A stretch of 31,357 nucleotides of DNA from positions 1 to 31,357 of IMG/VR virus record IMGVR_UViG_3300010354_000348; one strand, 5' to 3'. The position numbers and the translations under genes are program-made. This stretch comes from a virus. The notes under the pieces are model-generated. The model searched no databases, was not told the origin of the DNA, and saw only the letters and a list, made by a program, of their open reading frames with translations. Position 1 is the stretch's first letter, and the number at the start of each line of letters is the position of its first letter. Below are positions 1 to 8,715 of the stretch, in pieces.

Positions 1-610
1 CTCCCCCGCCTCCGCCTTGCGCGGTAGATGCCCCGTCGTACCCTTGCGCTCCACCGTAAACCGCTGTTCCACCACTCTTAGCGTCACCTGAAGGAGCCGC
101 TCCACCGCCAGAACCGCCATTACCCGGACTGCTACTTGCTGTGCCGGAGAAAGCGTAATCTGCGCCAGATCCTCCTCCGCCATTACCGACAAAGTCACCG
201 AAACTACTATTGCCGCCAGTACCCCCGGCTCCACCGCTCGCGTTATAAACGCCTGCTGCACCTCCCGCGCCAACAGAGATGGAATAGGCCTTAGTGGTGG
301 TTACAGCAATATCCCTCTCGATATAACCGCCTGCTCCGCCTCCACCGGAGGAGCCGCTGTCATGACCTCCAGAACCTCCCCCTCCTCCAACGACGAGGAT
401 CTCGACATTCCCGTTCGTGGCGAACGTCATTGTGCCTGCGCCTGTCCACGTATACACGGTTTTCCCCGGACGGGAAGCAGGGGTAGTAATGGTTGGGCTA
501 CCAGTTGTGGAGGCTAGTGTTGCTCTTTGAGGAGCGTCGATAATCCGGCTAAGAGCACGAGGCTTAGTGGAATCTGTCAGTCCTAGATCAGCGAACTTAT
601 GAAGTCCCAT
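1..610 (-). CDS. Glycine-rich tail protein, partial at left edge
   Basis: Runs off the left end of the window, so only the first 203 or so residues are seen. The start ATG (610-608) overlaps the TAA stop of the preceding gene (612-610). About 65 residues of ordinary sequence (MGLHKFADLGLTDS...) lead into a beta segment containing EILVVGGGGGSGG, then a long run of short glycine/serine blocks (GGAGG, GGTGGNSS, GNGGGGSG). This layout is typical of the glycine-rich domain at the ends of phage tail fibres and minor tail proteins, which form receptor-binding or adhesion surfaces. Its place at the end of the tail operon fits. The exact family and the receptor cannot be told from this fragment. Confidence 0.75.
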   Translation of the reverse strand, partial: MGLHKFADLGLTDSTKPRALSRIIDAPQRATLASTTGSPTITTPASRPGKTVYTWTGAGTMTFATNGNVEILVVGGGGGSGGHDSGSSGGGGAGGYIERDIAVTTTKAYSISVGAGGAAGVYNASGGAGGTGGNSSFGDFVGNGGGGSGADYAFSGTASSSPGNGGSGGGAAPSGDAKSGGTAVYGGAQGYDGASTAQGGGGG

Positions 611-948
611 TAGGAAATCTCGCTCACAAACGCCGAGAAAGCGACAGTGGAGGCGCTACTCGAAACTCGAAGGAACTTAGAGTTGCTGAGCGAAACCCCG
701 AGAGTGAGCGCCACCGTATCGTTAGCGTTTACGGTGGCTCCGTAGGCAAGCCAGTTCGCATCGCCGGGGGTGGACGCGGAGCCCGCAATCCCAATCCGGT
801 ACGTGGCTGCAGTAGACGCCGTATTGCAGACCGCGATGGTCGAGACGACTGCCGTTGTAGAGGCTGCCGTGTTATAGAGGGTTGCGTAGGTTCCGACGGA
901 GGCGGTCCCCTGAACCTGCGACTCTTTGTAAGCGATTGCCATGCTCAT
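610..948 (-). CDS. Small beta-rich virion protein (hypothetical)
   Basis: 112 residues, beginning MSMAIAYKESQVQG. The protein is rich in Ala, Ser and Thr, has no charged clusters, and shows the pattern TAVVSTIAVCNTAS...TYRIGIAG...NDTVALTLGVSLS, which suggests a single beta-sandwich domain. From memory, proteins of this type are common among phage tail and fibre genes and are annotated only as hypothetical or structural. The start ATG overlaps the stop of the 54-residue gene upstream by 4 nt (ATGA), and the stop overlaps the ATG of the glycine-rich protein, so the three are probably translationally coupled. A structural role near the tail tip is inferred from position and composition. Confidence 0.7.
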   Translation of the reverse strand: MSMAIAYKESQVQGTASVGTYATLYNTAASTTAVVSTIAVCNTASTAATYRIGIAGSASTPGDANWLAYGATVNANDTVALTLGVSLSNSKFLRVSSSASTVAFSAFVSEIS

Positions 949-1109
949 GCTCCAATCAGGAAGAATGCGTTAATGACTTGCTCGGAGGCAGCGAGCGCGA
1001 GATCCTCAACGTCGTCCACTCGGTTCGCGAGCGCAAGGGAAGTCGTCGGGTAGGACGTGATTGTGTCCGATCCCGCAACGTAGGGTGTTCCCTGAGCAGT
1101 TGTTGCCAT
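945..1109 (-). CDS. 54-residue protein in the tail operon (hypothetical)
   Basis: A short gene lying between the DUF5047-like minor tail protein and the 112-residue virion protein. It starts at ATG 1109-1107 behind a strong AGGAGG (in the 1111-1120 stretch) and ends in a 4-nt ATGA overlap with the next gene. The product begins MATTAQGTPYVAG and contains SYPTTSLALANRVDD, with an amphipathic C-terminal segment. I do not recognise the family. The good ribosome site and the overlap argue that it is expressed together with the tail genes, perhaps as a small fibre-associated or attachment protein. Confidence 0.65.
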   Translation of the reverse strand: MATTAQGTPYVAGSDTITSYPTTSLALANRVDDVEDLALAASEQVINAFFLIGA

Positions 1110-1118
1110 GCGTTCCTC

Positions 1119-1757
1119 CTAGATGGGCACGTCGTTACCGTCGGCCCATGTCAGGGTCGATTCTACCGTGGCCCACGTGAGAGATGCAGAGACGAGATCC
1201 CACGTAACCCGGATTCCGGCGATGTTCTGATAGGTGTAATAGAGGGGGCGGTCTACTTGGATGCCTCTCCAGAGGCGTAGTTCATTGCCGAATGGGGCGA
1301 CATCGGAGAACGCGCTTGTGGGGATGAGTCCGTCGTCTATGGTCTCTTCGGTGTAGCCGGTGATTTCTCGCATGGCTCCGTAGGATTCGTAGCCGGTCGA
1401 GAGGTCCGCGTAGGTTGGATAAGTCACCGTTGCGAGACTGTTTGGGATGAGATCGCCCTGATCCCACGTGAATGCGCCTACGGTGTCCCACGTGGAGGTT
1501 GCCACGTCCCAAGTGACGATCGCTCCGAGGATCGCTTGATAGGTGAGAAACTCGGGGATGAGCCGCACCGTAGGCTTAGTCGCCGGGACCGTAACACTAC
1601 AGGTTCGGCGTTGCGCCCGACGAGAGTCAATCGTGACCTCTCCCTCGATAATGTCGAGAGCCCGGAGGAACACACCCTGCCGCCAGATTTCGGCCCGCAC
1701 GGTCACGCTATGGGGGTCACGGACAGCATCCTTAAACTCCGGGCTGACGGCATACAT
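1119..1757 (-). CDS. Minor tail protein, DUF5047-like N-terminus
   Basis: 212 residues. The N-terminal 60 residues (MYAVSPEFKDAVRDPHS..., then GEVTIDSRRAQRRTCSVTV) match the pattern of DUF5047-type phage proteins: a short helix, then beta strands with a conserved D-R-RRT-S-V element. These proteins are annotated as minor tail proteins in actinobacteriophages. The rest contains W-rich repeated phrases (VTWDVATSTWDTVGAFTW, VTWDLVSASLTWATVESTLTW) that may be short beta repeats. The start overlaps the stop of the preceding minor tail gene (TAATG at 1757). Role at the tail tip is inferred from family and position. Confidence 0.7.
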   Translation of the reverse strand: MYAVSPEFKDAVRDPHSVTVRAEIWRQGVFLRALDIIEGEVTIDSRRAQRRTCSVTVPATKPTVRLIPEFLTYQAILGAIVTWDVATSTWDTVGAFTWDQGDLIPNSLATVTYPTYADLSTGYESYGAMREITGYTEETIDDGLIPTSAFSDVAPFGNELRLWRGIQVDRPLYYTYQNIAGIRVTWDLVSASLTWATVESTLTWADGNDVPI

Positions 1758-3265
1758 TACGGCGACACCTCGACATAGCCGACGCGGATCACGTTCAGGG
1801 GATTACTAATCGTCCCGCCCCGCTGATACCCCCGGTCAATGATCCGAATGTACCGTTGCGTAGCATCGGGCAACTGGAGCAAAACCGTGCCCTCGTGGAG
1901 AATGGTGGGCCACGTATCGTTAAAGTCCGCGACCCCGACCGTGCTAATTGTGAATGACCCGTCCTCACCCTGTACCCCGGCGCTTACTGTGACGGCGGTT
2001 TGCCTGCCGATCGGACGGAACACGCCGATCTGTTCGGCTGCCGTGACATCGAATCCGCCCTGAATCTTCAGCCCGCCGATGTTCAGTGCCGGGGCGGTGA
2101 CAGGCTTCAGCCACCAACCCCCATCGTTAGTGACCGCTACCGTCACATTACTTGACCACGTGGAAGCGACCTGATCTTCCCCAAGCGTGCCGATGGAACG
2201 GACGCGGTAGATCGCGCTCGCGGCACGAGGAGCCGCATAGTCATTCAGTGATGCCACGTTCGTGCCTGAGGGGACGAGTTCACTGCCGCCGATCACGTCA
2301 GCCCACGTCGTTCCTGAGTCGTTCGATCGCTGCACTTGAAATACCTGCGAGTCGAACGTGCCAGAAACCGTCGCTCCGGTTACTTCCAGAAGGACGAGAT
2401 TGTGAACAGAGTCGAATGTGCCCGTGAGGGTGGGAACAGTCGGAGGGGTCGTGTTTACGATGAACTGCGAATAGGCGTAAGCGGAGTAAAATGGGACCCC
2501 GGAAACTGTCTTAGCGACGGTGACGTATGCCCGATAGGTTCCATCGGTGAGGTATTCCTGAATCGTCGCCGTATTATCCGATGAGGCGATGACGCCGGAA
2601 TCCCAATAGGCGACGGTCGCAGAGGGATCGAATCCACCAGACGCATATTGTGATGACGTGTAGACCTTAATCCGGTAATAGTCCTGCTCTGTGCCGTCCG
2701 TGTCCGAGTAGGTCCATGACACCTCAGGGCGCGAATTCGCCGTGATCGTGCCCGTGGGGGAAGCAACAGAGACGGACGGTTGTGCCGTGGTCTCAATATC
2801 GAAGAACAATTCGTACACGCTGGACAGGTCAGCGCCGGAAGCGAGGTCCTGAATCTGTGCCCGGAGCCCGTCGATTCGGGTCTGATCCCATGCTTGTCCA
2901 TCGGGGGCGGTGCTGAAGTATGCCCCGCTGTATTCGGCTAGGGTGAATACCCCATTAAAGACCTGAGCGGAGCCGACATAATTTGTGCCGCTGATTCGCG
3001 TAATCGGGGTGATACGAAGCCGTGAAGAGGCTGTAGGACACGCCGCTTGTGCGCGAATCCGCACCTGCTTCACGCGAGTGTTGTCCGCGATTGTGGTCGT
3101 TCCAAATCCGACGATGACGGCCCCGTTACCTGTAACGCCCTTCTTCACGTAGGTCGCGACGTTATTGTCCGAGAGGGCGGCATTTATAGAGGCAGCGCCA
3201 CCAAAGATGGTGAAGTTCGCGGCCCCGGTCGGGGTGGAGTCGGGGCGTACTGTGACGACTGCCAT
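1757..3265 (-). CDS. Minor tail protein with fibronectin III-like domains
   Basis: 502 residues, the first gene after the tape measure, where siphoviruses place distal tail and tip proteins. The N-terminal 170 residues form a beta-rich region (VRPDSTPTGAANFTIFGG...). From about residue 170, PSVSVASPTG...PEVSWTYSDTDGTEQDYYRIKVY has the proline-tryptophan-tyrosine spacing of a fibronectin type III or Ig-like fold, followed by a second similar unit near 275-375. The C-terminal 110 residues (GGWWLKPVTAPALN...) look like a separate beta domain. Probably displayed on the tail tip and involved in host contact. Starts at ATG 3265, three bases after the tape measure stop. Confidence 0.75.
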   Translation of the reverse strand: MAVVTVRPDSTPTGAANFTIFGGAASINAALSDNNVATYVKKGVTGNGAVIVGFGTTTIADNTRVKQVRIRAQAACPTASSRLRITPITRISGTNYVGSAQVFNGVFTLAEYSGAYFSTAPDGQAWDQTRIDGLRAQIQDLASGADLSSVYELFFDIETTAQPSVSVASPTGTITANSRPEVSWTYSDTDGTEQDYYRIKVYTSSQYASGGFDPSATVAYWDSGVIASSDNTATIQEYLTDGTYRAYVTVAKTVSGVPFYSAYAYSQFIVNTTPPTVPTLTGTFDSVHNLVLLEVTGATVSGTFDSQVFQVQRSNDSGTTWADVIGGSELVPSGTNVASLNDYAAPRAASAIYRVRSIGTLGEDQVASTWSSNVTVAVTNDGGWWLKPVTAPALNIGGLKIQGGFDVTAAEQIGVFRPIGRQTAVTVSAGVQGEDGSFTISTVGVADFNDTWPTILHEGTVLLQLPDATQRYIRIIDRGYQRGGTISNPLNVIRVGYVEVSP

Positions 3266-3268
3266 GCG

Positions 3269-6200
3269 TTATGACCTCCGAATCTCACGGGCGAGACGCA
3301 ATAGTGCCTCGTCCACGACCGCTTCGATCTCGTCGCGAGACTTTGAATCCATGCTCCCGTTCACTGTGATCTGAACTGCGCCTTCCGCGATCGTAACGCT
3401 AGTGTCAGCCACGCCCATTGGTCGGCGCATGAGCGACCCGAGATCCTTATTCGCGATGACGTTTCCTGCCATACCGGGGACGAAGACCTCAGGGCCTCGT
3501 TCTCCCACGAGGTAAGCGGTGCGGGCTGCGACGGGTCCGCCCATAGCGCGAGCCGGGAGACCGCCCGCTTCGTACACGGTTCGCACGGTGACAGTAGCGG
3601 TTCGGTTCATGGAGGCGGCAAGCCCGTCCATAAGGTCATTAAGTTCCTTCTTGACTCCGGGGAACTTATCCTCGAAGCCCTTCAGAATCTGCCTCACGGA
3701 CTTCTTGCCAGCCTTAAACATCTCCGGTGGGACAGTCTCCTGCAGGGCAGCGAGCCCATTGTGCAGGTTCGTGGCGTTCGTGGTGAGGGCGTTCTCGATC
3801 TCGACACCTTGCGCGATGAGTGCCGCCTTCTGCGAATCGTATTGTGCCTTCGCCGCGTCAAGAGCGGCCTGCCGCTGCACCTTCAGGGTCTCGATATGGG
3901 CCTGCGCTGCAGCGATCTCAGCGGCCCTTGTCGCGTTCGCGGTGTCGAGTGCCGTCTTTGCGAGATCCCGAGCAAGCGCGAGGGGAGCAACGATCGCCTC
4001 CTGCTGCGCAATCCCGGCATCAAACCACTGTTGCGAGGCGTACTGCTGGAACGAGGCGACCTCTGTTGCCAGAGCCTTCTGCGCGTCGTTTATCCCGGCG
4101 ATCTCATCGTCGCTTGCTGCAGCGAGTTGAGCCGCGATATCTCCGGCACCGGAAACACCGGAAGCCACGAAGTCCTGAACGAGGGTCGGGTCGAGTCCGC
4201 GAGAGATCAGGGTTCGGATGTTCGTCGCGAACTCGCGGATCGAGGTAAGGCGGTCTTCCAGTGCGGCGCGGAAACTGCCGCCACCCGCTTCCGCATCTAC
4301 CCGAATATCGTTCAGGAACGTGCGGAATCCGTCAGCGATACGCCCAAGGAAGTTATCGCGCTCCGAGATCAGTTTCTCCAGAACACTATTTTCCTTCTCG
4401 AAAGCCTTTGTCGCGCTGTCGAGTGCGGCTTCGAGCCCCGGAGTGATCCCGGCCCACTTCTTTTCGACGGCGGAGAGCGCATCGGAAGCAGCCTTATCCA
4501 GCGCGTCGTAAGTACGGTTAATGCTCTCGACTCCATCGGAGTAGGACTTGTCGAGGTCGGAGAGCGCCTTAACGTTCAGTTCGCGCTGCTTCATGAGGCT
4601 GAGGGCTGTTGCCGTCGCGTCAGAGAGCATCGTCTTCGCGGTCGCCAGATTAGACTTTGCCGCCTTAGCCGCCTTCTTGCCGAATAGTTCCGCATCCATG
4701 AGCGGCTTGTAGAAGTCCTCTAGCGCCGCGCCTAACTGATCGTAGGAGGAGATGACCTGACTGACGGAACCGCCGGGACCGAACGTGGATTCGATCTGTG
4801 ACTGCTCTAGGTCTCCGAGCATTTCCGCCCACGGCGACTTCTGAACGCTCCCGAGAATCGCGTCGCGCCCCTGCTTCATGCGCTCCAAAGCAGACTTGTA
4901 GCGGTCAACGAACTTCTCGATCGCCTCGATCCGCTTCTTTTCCTTCTCCTCCGCCGCCTTATCTGCCGCGCTACTGCCTGTCGCGCTTGGGCTAGATGCC
5001 GTGTACGGGGTCGGCTTCGGAGGCTTCGGGGCCGGAGGCTTAGCGCCCTCCTTCATCCACATCTTCGAGGACTCGTCATAGGTCGTCGTTACCTGCACGC
5101 TTACCGGAACGGTGTAGCCCTGAGCCATAGTGTCCAGTTGCGTGGCGACTCCATCGAGTTCCGCCGCGACCCCGTTAATGTTATCGACTGTCGAGTTCGC
5201 GAAGTTCGCGAAGTTCGATTGCGCGGTCTGCAACGCATCCCCGATGCCGGGAATCCAGCCGAACGTCTCGACCGCGCCGTCGAGGATCTTCCTGAATACG
5301 TTATTCATGAGGAACGTGACCATCTTGCCGAAGTTCCTGACCACCTCAGCGGCGGCACGAACAGCGGTCGCAGCGAACTGCGTTATGACCTTCATTCCCT
5401 CTTTGAACTGTGGCTGCAGAGGCTTAATGCCGTCGGCGATCCACTTAATGAACGCCCCAACGACCTTCCCGATTACCTCGATCAGGGGCTTCAGAACAGC
5501 CGCGATCAGTTTGATTCCGAGGGCGATGAGTGGAGCGAGGACCCCAACCAGTTCGAGGATCGGGGTAGCCATTTCGATGAACAGGCCAGCGATCTCCATG
5601 AGCGGGTCGAGGATTGGCGTGAGGGCATCTAGGAGCGTCATGAGCACGTCAATGAGGGGCGGGAGGATCGCGCCAAGAACCTTGCCCACGATGTCTGCTA
5701 GGGCCTCCCAATAGGGGCCGAGCATTTGCAGGGCCTTCGTGAGGATGCCCCCGAGAATCTGCGCCAGTTTGACGATCAGCGGGACGATCATCGCAATCGC
5801 TTGCCCGAGGACCCCGGCGAGCATTTCCACGACAGGAGCGAGCGCTTGGAAGATCCCGAGGAAAGCAGGGGCAAGAGCCGCGATGACTGAACCGAGCCCT
5901 TGGATGAGGGGCATGATCGCGGTCAGGATTGCCGACAACACCGGCCCGAGGATGTTAGCGAGTTGCCCGACGATCTCGATAAGGGGCGTGATGACAGGAA
6001 CGAGGGCCTGAATGATGCCCGTGAGGACGGGCCCGAGCATTGCGGCGAGTGCGCCGACGGCTTCAGCAATCGGATCGAACAGTGGAGTGAGCGCCTGTAG
6101 TGCCGTGACAAGCACTCCTCCGAGCATTTCGGCGATGCTTGCGAGCGGTGGCCCGAGTTTCTCCAGTACCGGCCCGAGCGCGTCCGCGATCTGATTAAAG

Positions 6201-6970
6201 ACTGGCAGGATCGTCTTGCCAACGTCCTCGATCAGGTTCCCGAGCATCGTTTGAATCGCTTCGATCGGGGATTTCGTGGCCTCTGCCACGCCGCCAACCT
6301 GCGACTCGACCTCAGCGAGAATGATCTTCTGCGCGTCGAGGACCTTGCCAGACTCCATGAGGGCGGCAATCTGATCCTTCTGACCCTGAGTGAACGTGAC
6401 TCCAGCGCGGGAAAGCGCCGTGATGCCCTTAATCGGGTCGTTCAGGGCCTTGCCGAGAGACTTTGATGCTGAATCGACGGACCCGAAACCGGCCTTCGAG
6501 AGGTCAAGGGCTGCCGCTGTAGCCCGGTTAAAGATCGCGTCAGTGCCTTCTCCGGCATTCTTCACGTTCTTAAACGTGAGGATCAGGTTCGCGCCGGTCT
6601 GGATTGCCTCGTCGTCAATGCCTGTCTTGCGGGAGAGCGCGTCGGCGAGGTCGTTCACCTGAGTGGCGGTTACTCCTGCAGCCGCTCCGGTCGTCTTAAT
6701 GATCTGTTCCGTGGTACGGGAGACGGCGGCAGACTCTTGTCCCGCTTGTGCCAGTTTCATGAGACCCGCGCCAAGGACGGCGACCCCGGCTGTTGCCGCC
6801 CCGAATGCTAGTCCAGCGACGGCAACACCCTTGCCGAGAGCGCCCATGCCCTTATTAGCGCGGTTAGATGAACCGTCGAGGTCTCCGAGTCCACGGGAGA
6901 TTTGGTCCATCTTTGACTTAATGTCGGTGATGTCCGCACGGAATCTCGCGGTTACATCCATTTCAGCCAC
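3269..6970 (-). CDS. Tape measure protein
   Basis: 1233 residues, the longest gene here and placed directly after the tail assembly chaperone pair, the standard position. It sets tail length and is carried inside the tail tube. A glycine/alanine-rich hydrophobic segment at about 45-75 (GVAVAGLAFGAATAGVAVLG) follows an N-terminal helix. Residues 245-520 are a long series of hydrophobic repeats built on LGPVL--I--AL-P, which may insert in the host membrane. Then come charged helical and coiled-coil regions (about 640-1100) with many Ala, Lys and Glu. No lysozyme or peptidase motif was seen. I chose GTG 6970 because GGAGGTGAT precedes it; the chaperone-extension stop lies inside that ribosome site. 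By the usual rule of about 0.15 nm per residue the tail would be about 185 nm. Confidence 0.95.
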   Translation of the reverse strand: MAEMDVTARFRADITDIKSKMDQISRGLGDLDGSSNRANKGMGALGKGVAVAGLAFGAATAGVAVLGAGLMKLAQAGQESAAVSRTTEQIIKTTGAAAGVTATQVNDLADALSRKTGIDDEAIQTGANLILTFKNVKNAGEGTDAIFNRATAAALDLSKAGFGSVDSASKSLGKALNDPIKGITALSRAGVTFTQGQKDQIAALMESGKVLDAQKIILAEVESQVGGVAEATKSPIEAIQTMLGNLIEDVGKTILPVFNQIADALGPVLEKLGPPLASIAEMLGGVLVTALQALTPLFDPIAEAVGALAAMLGPVLTGIIQALVPVITPLIEIVGQLANILGPVLSAILTAIMPLIQGLGSVIAALAPAFLGIFQALAPVVEMLAGVLGQAIAMIVPLIVKLAQILGGILTKALQMLGPYWEALADIVGKVLGAILPPLIDVLMTLLDALTPILDPLMEIAGLFIEMATPILELVGVLAPLIALGIKLIAAVLKPLIEVIGKVVGAFIKWIADGIKPLQPQFKEGMKVITQFAATAVRAAAEVVRNFGKMVTFLMNNVFRKILDGAVETFGWIPGIGDALQTAQSNFANFANSTVDNINGVAAELDGVATQLDTMAQGYTVPVSVQVTTTYDESSKMWMKEGAKPPAPKPPKPTPYTASSPSATGSSAADKAAEEKEKKRIEAIEKFVDRYKSALERMKQGRDAILGSVQKSPWAEMLGDLEQSQIESTFGPGGSVSQVISSYDQLGAALEDFYKPLMDAELFGKKAAKAAKSNLATAKTMLSDATATALSLMKQRELNVKALSDLDKSYSDGVESINRTYDALDKAASDALSAVEKKWAGITPGLEAALDSATKAFEKENSVLEKLISERDNFLGRIADGFRTFLNDIRVDAEAGGGSFRAALEDRLTSIREFATNIRTLISRGLDPTLVQDFVASGVSGAGDIAAQLAAASDDEIAGINDAQKALATEVASFQQYASQQWFDAGIAQQEAIVAPLALARDLAKTALDTANATRAAEIAAAQAHIETLKVQRQAALDAAKAQYDSQKAALIAQGVEIENALTTNATNLHNGLAALQETVPPEMFKAGKKSVRQILKGFEDKFPGVKKELNDLMDGLAASMNRTATVTVRTVYEAGGLPARAMGGPVAARTAYLVGERGPEVFVPGMAGNVIANKDLGSLMRRPMGVADTSVTIAEGAVQITVNGSMDSKSRDEIEAVVDEALLRLAREIRRS

Positions 6971-6974
6971 GAGA

Positions 6975-7519
6975 TCACCTCCGCTTTGACTTCCGCATTT
7001 CTTGCTCGTGTTCCCAAATACGCAACCGCTCTAGCGCGATCCACTCTGTTAGTTCATCGGAGGAGAGGGGACGGTGGCCTTCGCTGCCGTGAAGCAGTTC
7101 AGCCACCGTCCTCCCGAGCCTCTGTGCTAACTCGAAGATGAATCGTCGTTCGGGATGCTGGAGGAATCTTTTCCCGCCGCGTCCTCCTCCGTCTGCCCGA
7201 TGCCGGACAGTCGGAGCCCAACCCCGGCGATCGTCTCGATTGCCGCTGCAGACTTACCCATGAGAGCGTCCTTGTCGCCGCTCGTGAAGATGGGCTCGTC
7301 GGTCACGGGGTCGAACGTGCAGGACACGACGACATCCGGGTAAACGGCAGCCATATTCACTTGCCCCGTCTTCTGGTCATAAGCGGACTGCATGAGCGAG
7401 ATCCGCTCACCGGCACTCATGCCCTTAACGAGGAGATCGACACCCCACTCCTTAACGTGCAACGGCTCGGAGGGAATATCCTTTGCGGCGAGGATCTTAT
7501 CTCTAAGGTTCATCTTCAT
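6975..7519 (-). CDS. Tail assembly chaperone, frameshifted long form (gpG-T type)
   Basis: Product of a -1 ribosomal frameshift at GGGAAAA (7175-7169). It shares 117 residues with the short chaperone and continues for 64 more in the -1 frame, giving 181 residues, to TGA 6977-6975. The extension contains FELAQRLGRTVAELLHG, then LSSDELTEWIALERLRIWE, the typical signature of the T domain of siphovirus tail chaperones (LG-TV-EL---S--EL-EW). By analogy with lambda gpGT, the long form recruits tail tube subunits to the tape measure, which begins 5 bases downstream. The slippery site is in the correct phase (G GGA AAA), and the extension has no good start of its own. Confidence 0.88.
7127..7519 (-). 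CDS. Tail assembly chaperone, short form (gpG type)
   Basis: 130 residues, ending at TAG 7129-7127 when no frameshift occurs. Sequence features: LRDKILAAKDIPSEPLHVKEWGVDLLVKGMSAGER, a motif shared by many siphovirus tail assembly chaperones, and an acidic, serine-rich end (DDSSSS). It lies between the tail tube protein and the tape measure, the expected position. It binds the tape measure during tail assembly and is not expected in the finished virion. The first ATG is at 7519; the in-frame ATG at 7513 is better spaced from AAAGGA and may be the true start, which would remove two residues. Confidence 0.88.
   Translation of the reverse strand: MKMNLRDKILAAKDIPSEPLHVKEWGVDLLVKGMSAGERISLMQSAYDQKTGQVNMAAVYPDVVVSCTFDPVTDEPIFTSGDKDALMGKSAAAIETIAGVGLRLSGIGQTEEDAAGKDSSSIPNDDSSSS
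7169..7175 (-). promoter_or_regulatory. Programmed -1 frameshift slippery heptamer GGGAAAA
   Basis: On the minus strand the sequence reads G GGA AAA in the chaperone frame, a textbook X XXY YYZ site. Slipping by -1 re-pairs GGG and AAA, and the new frame stays open for 64 codons with a recognisable T-domain. GGGAAAA and close relatives are known frameshift sites for this gene pair in siphoviruses. Confidence 0.9.
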
Positions 7520-7560
7520 CCTTTGGTTGGCCCACAGGGGGACGTGGATCTTGCTAGGGG

Positions 7561-7989
7561 TTAGAACGTGGTAGCGGTGACTCCGCCGGTAACCTGCAAC
7601 TCCATTGAGTAAGCGACCATATCGCCAACGGCGCTGCTGACCTCATAGGAGGTGATGAGAGCCTCACCCGTGAACTTAGGGTTTGAGGCGGCGGAACCGG
7701 ACGGGCCGTACTCGAACGTGAGGGAAGCGACGGAGCCGCTCTTCAGGTTCGTGATGTCGCCCGAGATCATCGTGTTCGTGGTTGCATCGAACATGCCCGA
7801 CAGGGAAATCGTGGAATCCACGAAGCCACTGACGTAGGTCTTCTCCCCGGAGCCGAATGCGGTGGTCTCCGCAGTCTCGATCTCGCGAGGCATCGAAATC
7901 TCGTTCAGGGTGTCCGAGATATTGACGAGGGTGCCTGCAGTCCCATCGAGGGCGAAGTAGGCATTCTTGCCATGCTTAAAGGTGGGCAT
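7561..7989 (-). CDS. Tail tube protein paralogue (short form)
   Basis: 142 residues. It begins MPTFKHGKNAYFALDG and contains EIETAETTAFGSGEKTYVSG and TISLSGMFD, with a C-terminal EALITSYEVSSAVGDMV. This pattern is that of the major tail (tube) protein of many actinobacteriophages. It closely matches the N-terminal 130 or so residues of the next gene upstream (7993-8715), so the two arose by duplication. AAGGAGATAACTG precedes the ATG, a strong ribosome site that fits high expression. Which paralogue builds the tube cannot be settled from sequence; this one lacks the extra C-terminal domain. Confidence 0.85.
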   Translation of the reverse strand: MPTFKHGKNAYFALDGTAGTLVNISDTLNEISMPREIETAETTAFGSGEKTYVSGFVDSTISLSGMFDATTNTMISGDITNLKSGSVASLTFEYGPSGSAASNPKFTGEALITSYEVSSAVGDMVAYSMELQVTGGVTATTF

Positions 7990-7992
7990 CAG

Positions 7993-8715
7993 TTATCTCC
8001 TTGCTGCCGAAACGTGGTAGGTGACTGAGCCGGAGGTTCCGGCGAGGGTGCTGCTAGTACGGAGATACCGATTAACGGTCCCCGTGCTCGCGATGGATTC
8101 GCCGCCTGTCACTGAGGCAGAGAGGGCGGTGAACGTCACGAGATCGGTGTAGGTGTTGTCATCCGAGGAGTGTTGCACCTTAATCGTCGCTTGACCATCG
8201 CGAGTGTTGCTCGTCAGGTGGAGATTAAACAGGCCACCGTTTGACGTGCTACCTCCGTTATCAATCCCGGTCGTGTTTGCGGCGCTCGCGCTTGTCACGG
8301 TGAGCCCGTTCAGGGCTACCCCGTGAAGGAGTCCTCCGTCGGCTTGGATCTCTGCGCTGATTGAGATGACATCGCCGACGGGGGAGGAAACCTCGTAAGA
8401 GGTGAGTTGCCCATTCGCAATGATGCTTCTCCGACCGGCGGTAGCGCCCTCAGGGAGGACAGTAAACGTATTGTCGTCGTCGCCAATCATGCCGTTCAGC
8501 ACGGCATTAGAAGCGCCAGCGGTCGAGTCGAACATGCCGCTTGTCGAGATCGTTCCATCGGCAAGGCCCACGATATAGGACTTATCGGGGCTTCCAAATG
8601 CCGTAGTCTCGGCGGTTTCGATCTCCGTGGTCTCCGTTGCCTCGTTCAGGAACGGGCTCATATCGGTGCCGTTCATGAGAACGGCAGTCGATCGTCCATG
8701 TCGGAAAGTGGGCAT
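7993..8715 (-). CDS. Major tail protein paralogue with extra C-terminal domain
   Basis: 240 residues. The first 130 or so (MPTFRHGRSTAVLMNG..., EIETAETTAFGSPDKSYIVG, TISTSGMFDST, SYEVSSPVGDVIS) form the same tail-tube fold as the 142-residue neighbour. Residues from about 135 to 240 add a separate beta-rich domain (VALNGLTVTSAS...DNGGSTSNGGLFNLHL...GSVTYHVSAARR). Such C-terminal domains on tail tube proteins are commonly exposed on the tail surface. Start ATG 8715 overlaps the stop of the 56-residue gene upstream (TAATG). The two paralogues may mix in one tube, or one may form a terminal ring. Confidence 0.85.
   Translation of the reverse strand: MPTFRHGRSTAVLMNGTDMSPFLNEATETTEIETAETTAFGSPDKSYIVGLADGTISTSGMFDSTAGASNAVLNGMIGDDDNTFTVLPEGATAGRRSIIANGQLTSYEVSSPVGDVISISAEIQADGGLLHGVALNGLTVTSASAANTTGIDNGGSTSNGGLFNLHLTSNTRDGQATIKVQHSSDDNTYTDLVTFTALSASVTGGESIASTGTVNRYLRTSSTLAGTSGSVTYHVSAARR

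Noticed and set aside
1-420. Repetitive GGA/GGT-type sequence as a DNA repeat array.
   Set aside because: It is the coding sequence of a glycine-rich protein; the repetition follows codons and has no fixed period.
3519-4687. Long open frames on the plus strand inside the tape measure gene.
   Set aside because: They are antisense shadows of a GC-rich alanine-rich gene, with arginine- and serine-rich unlike products and no ribosome site.
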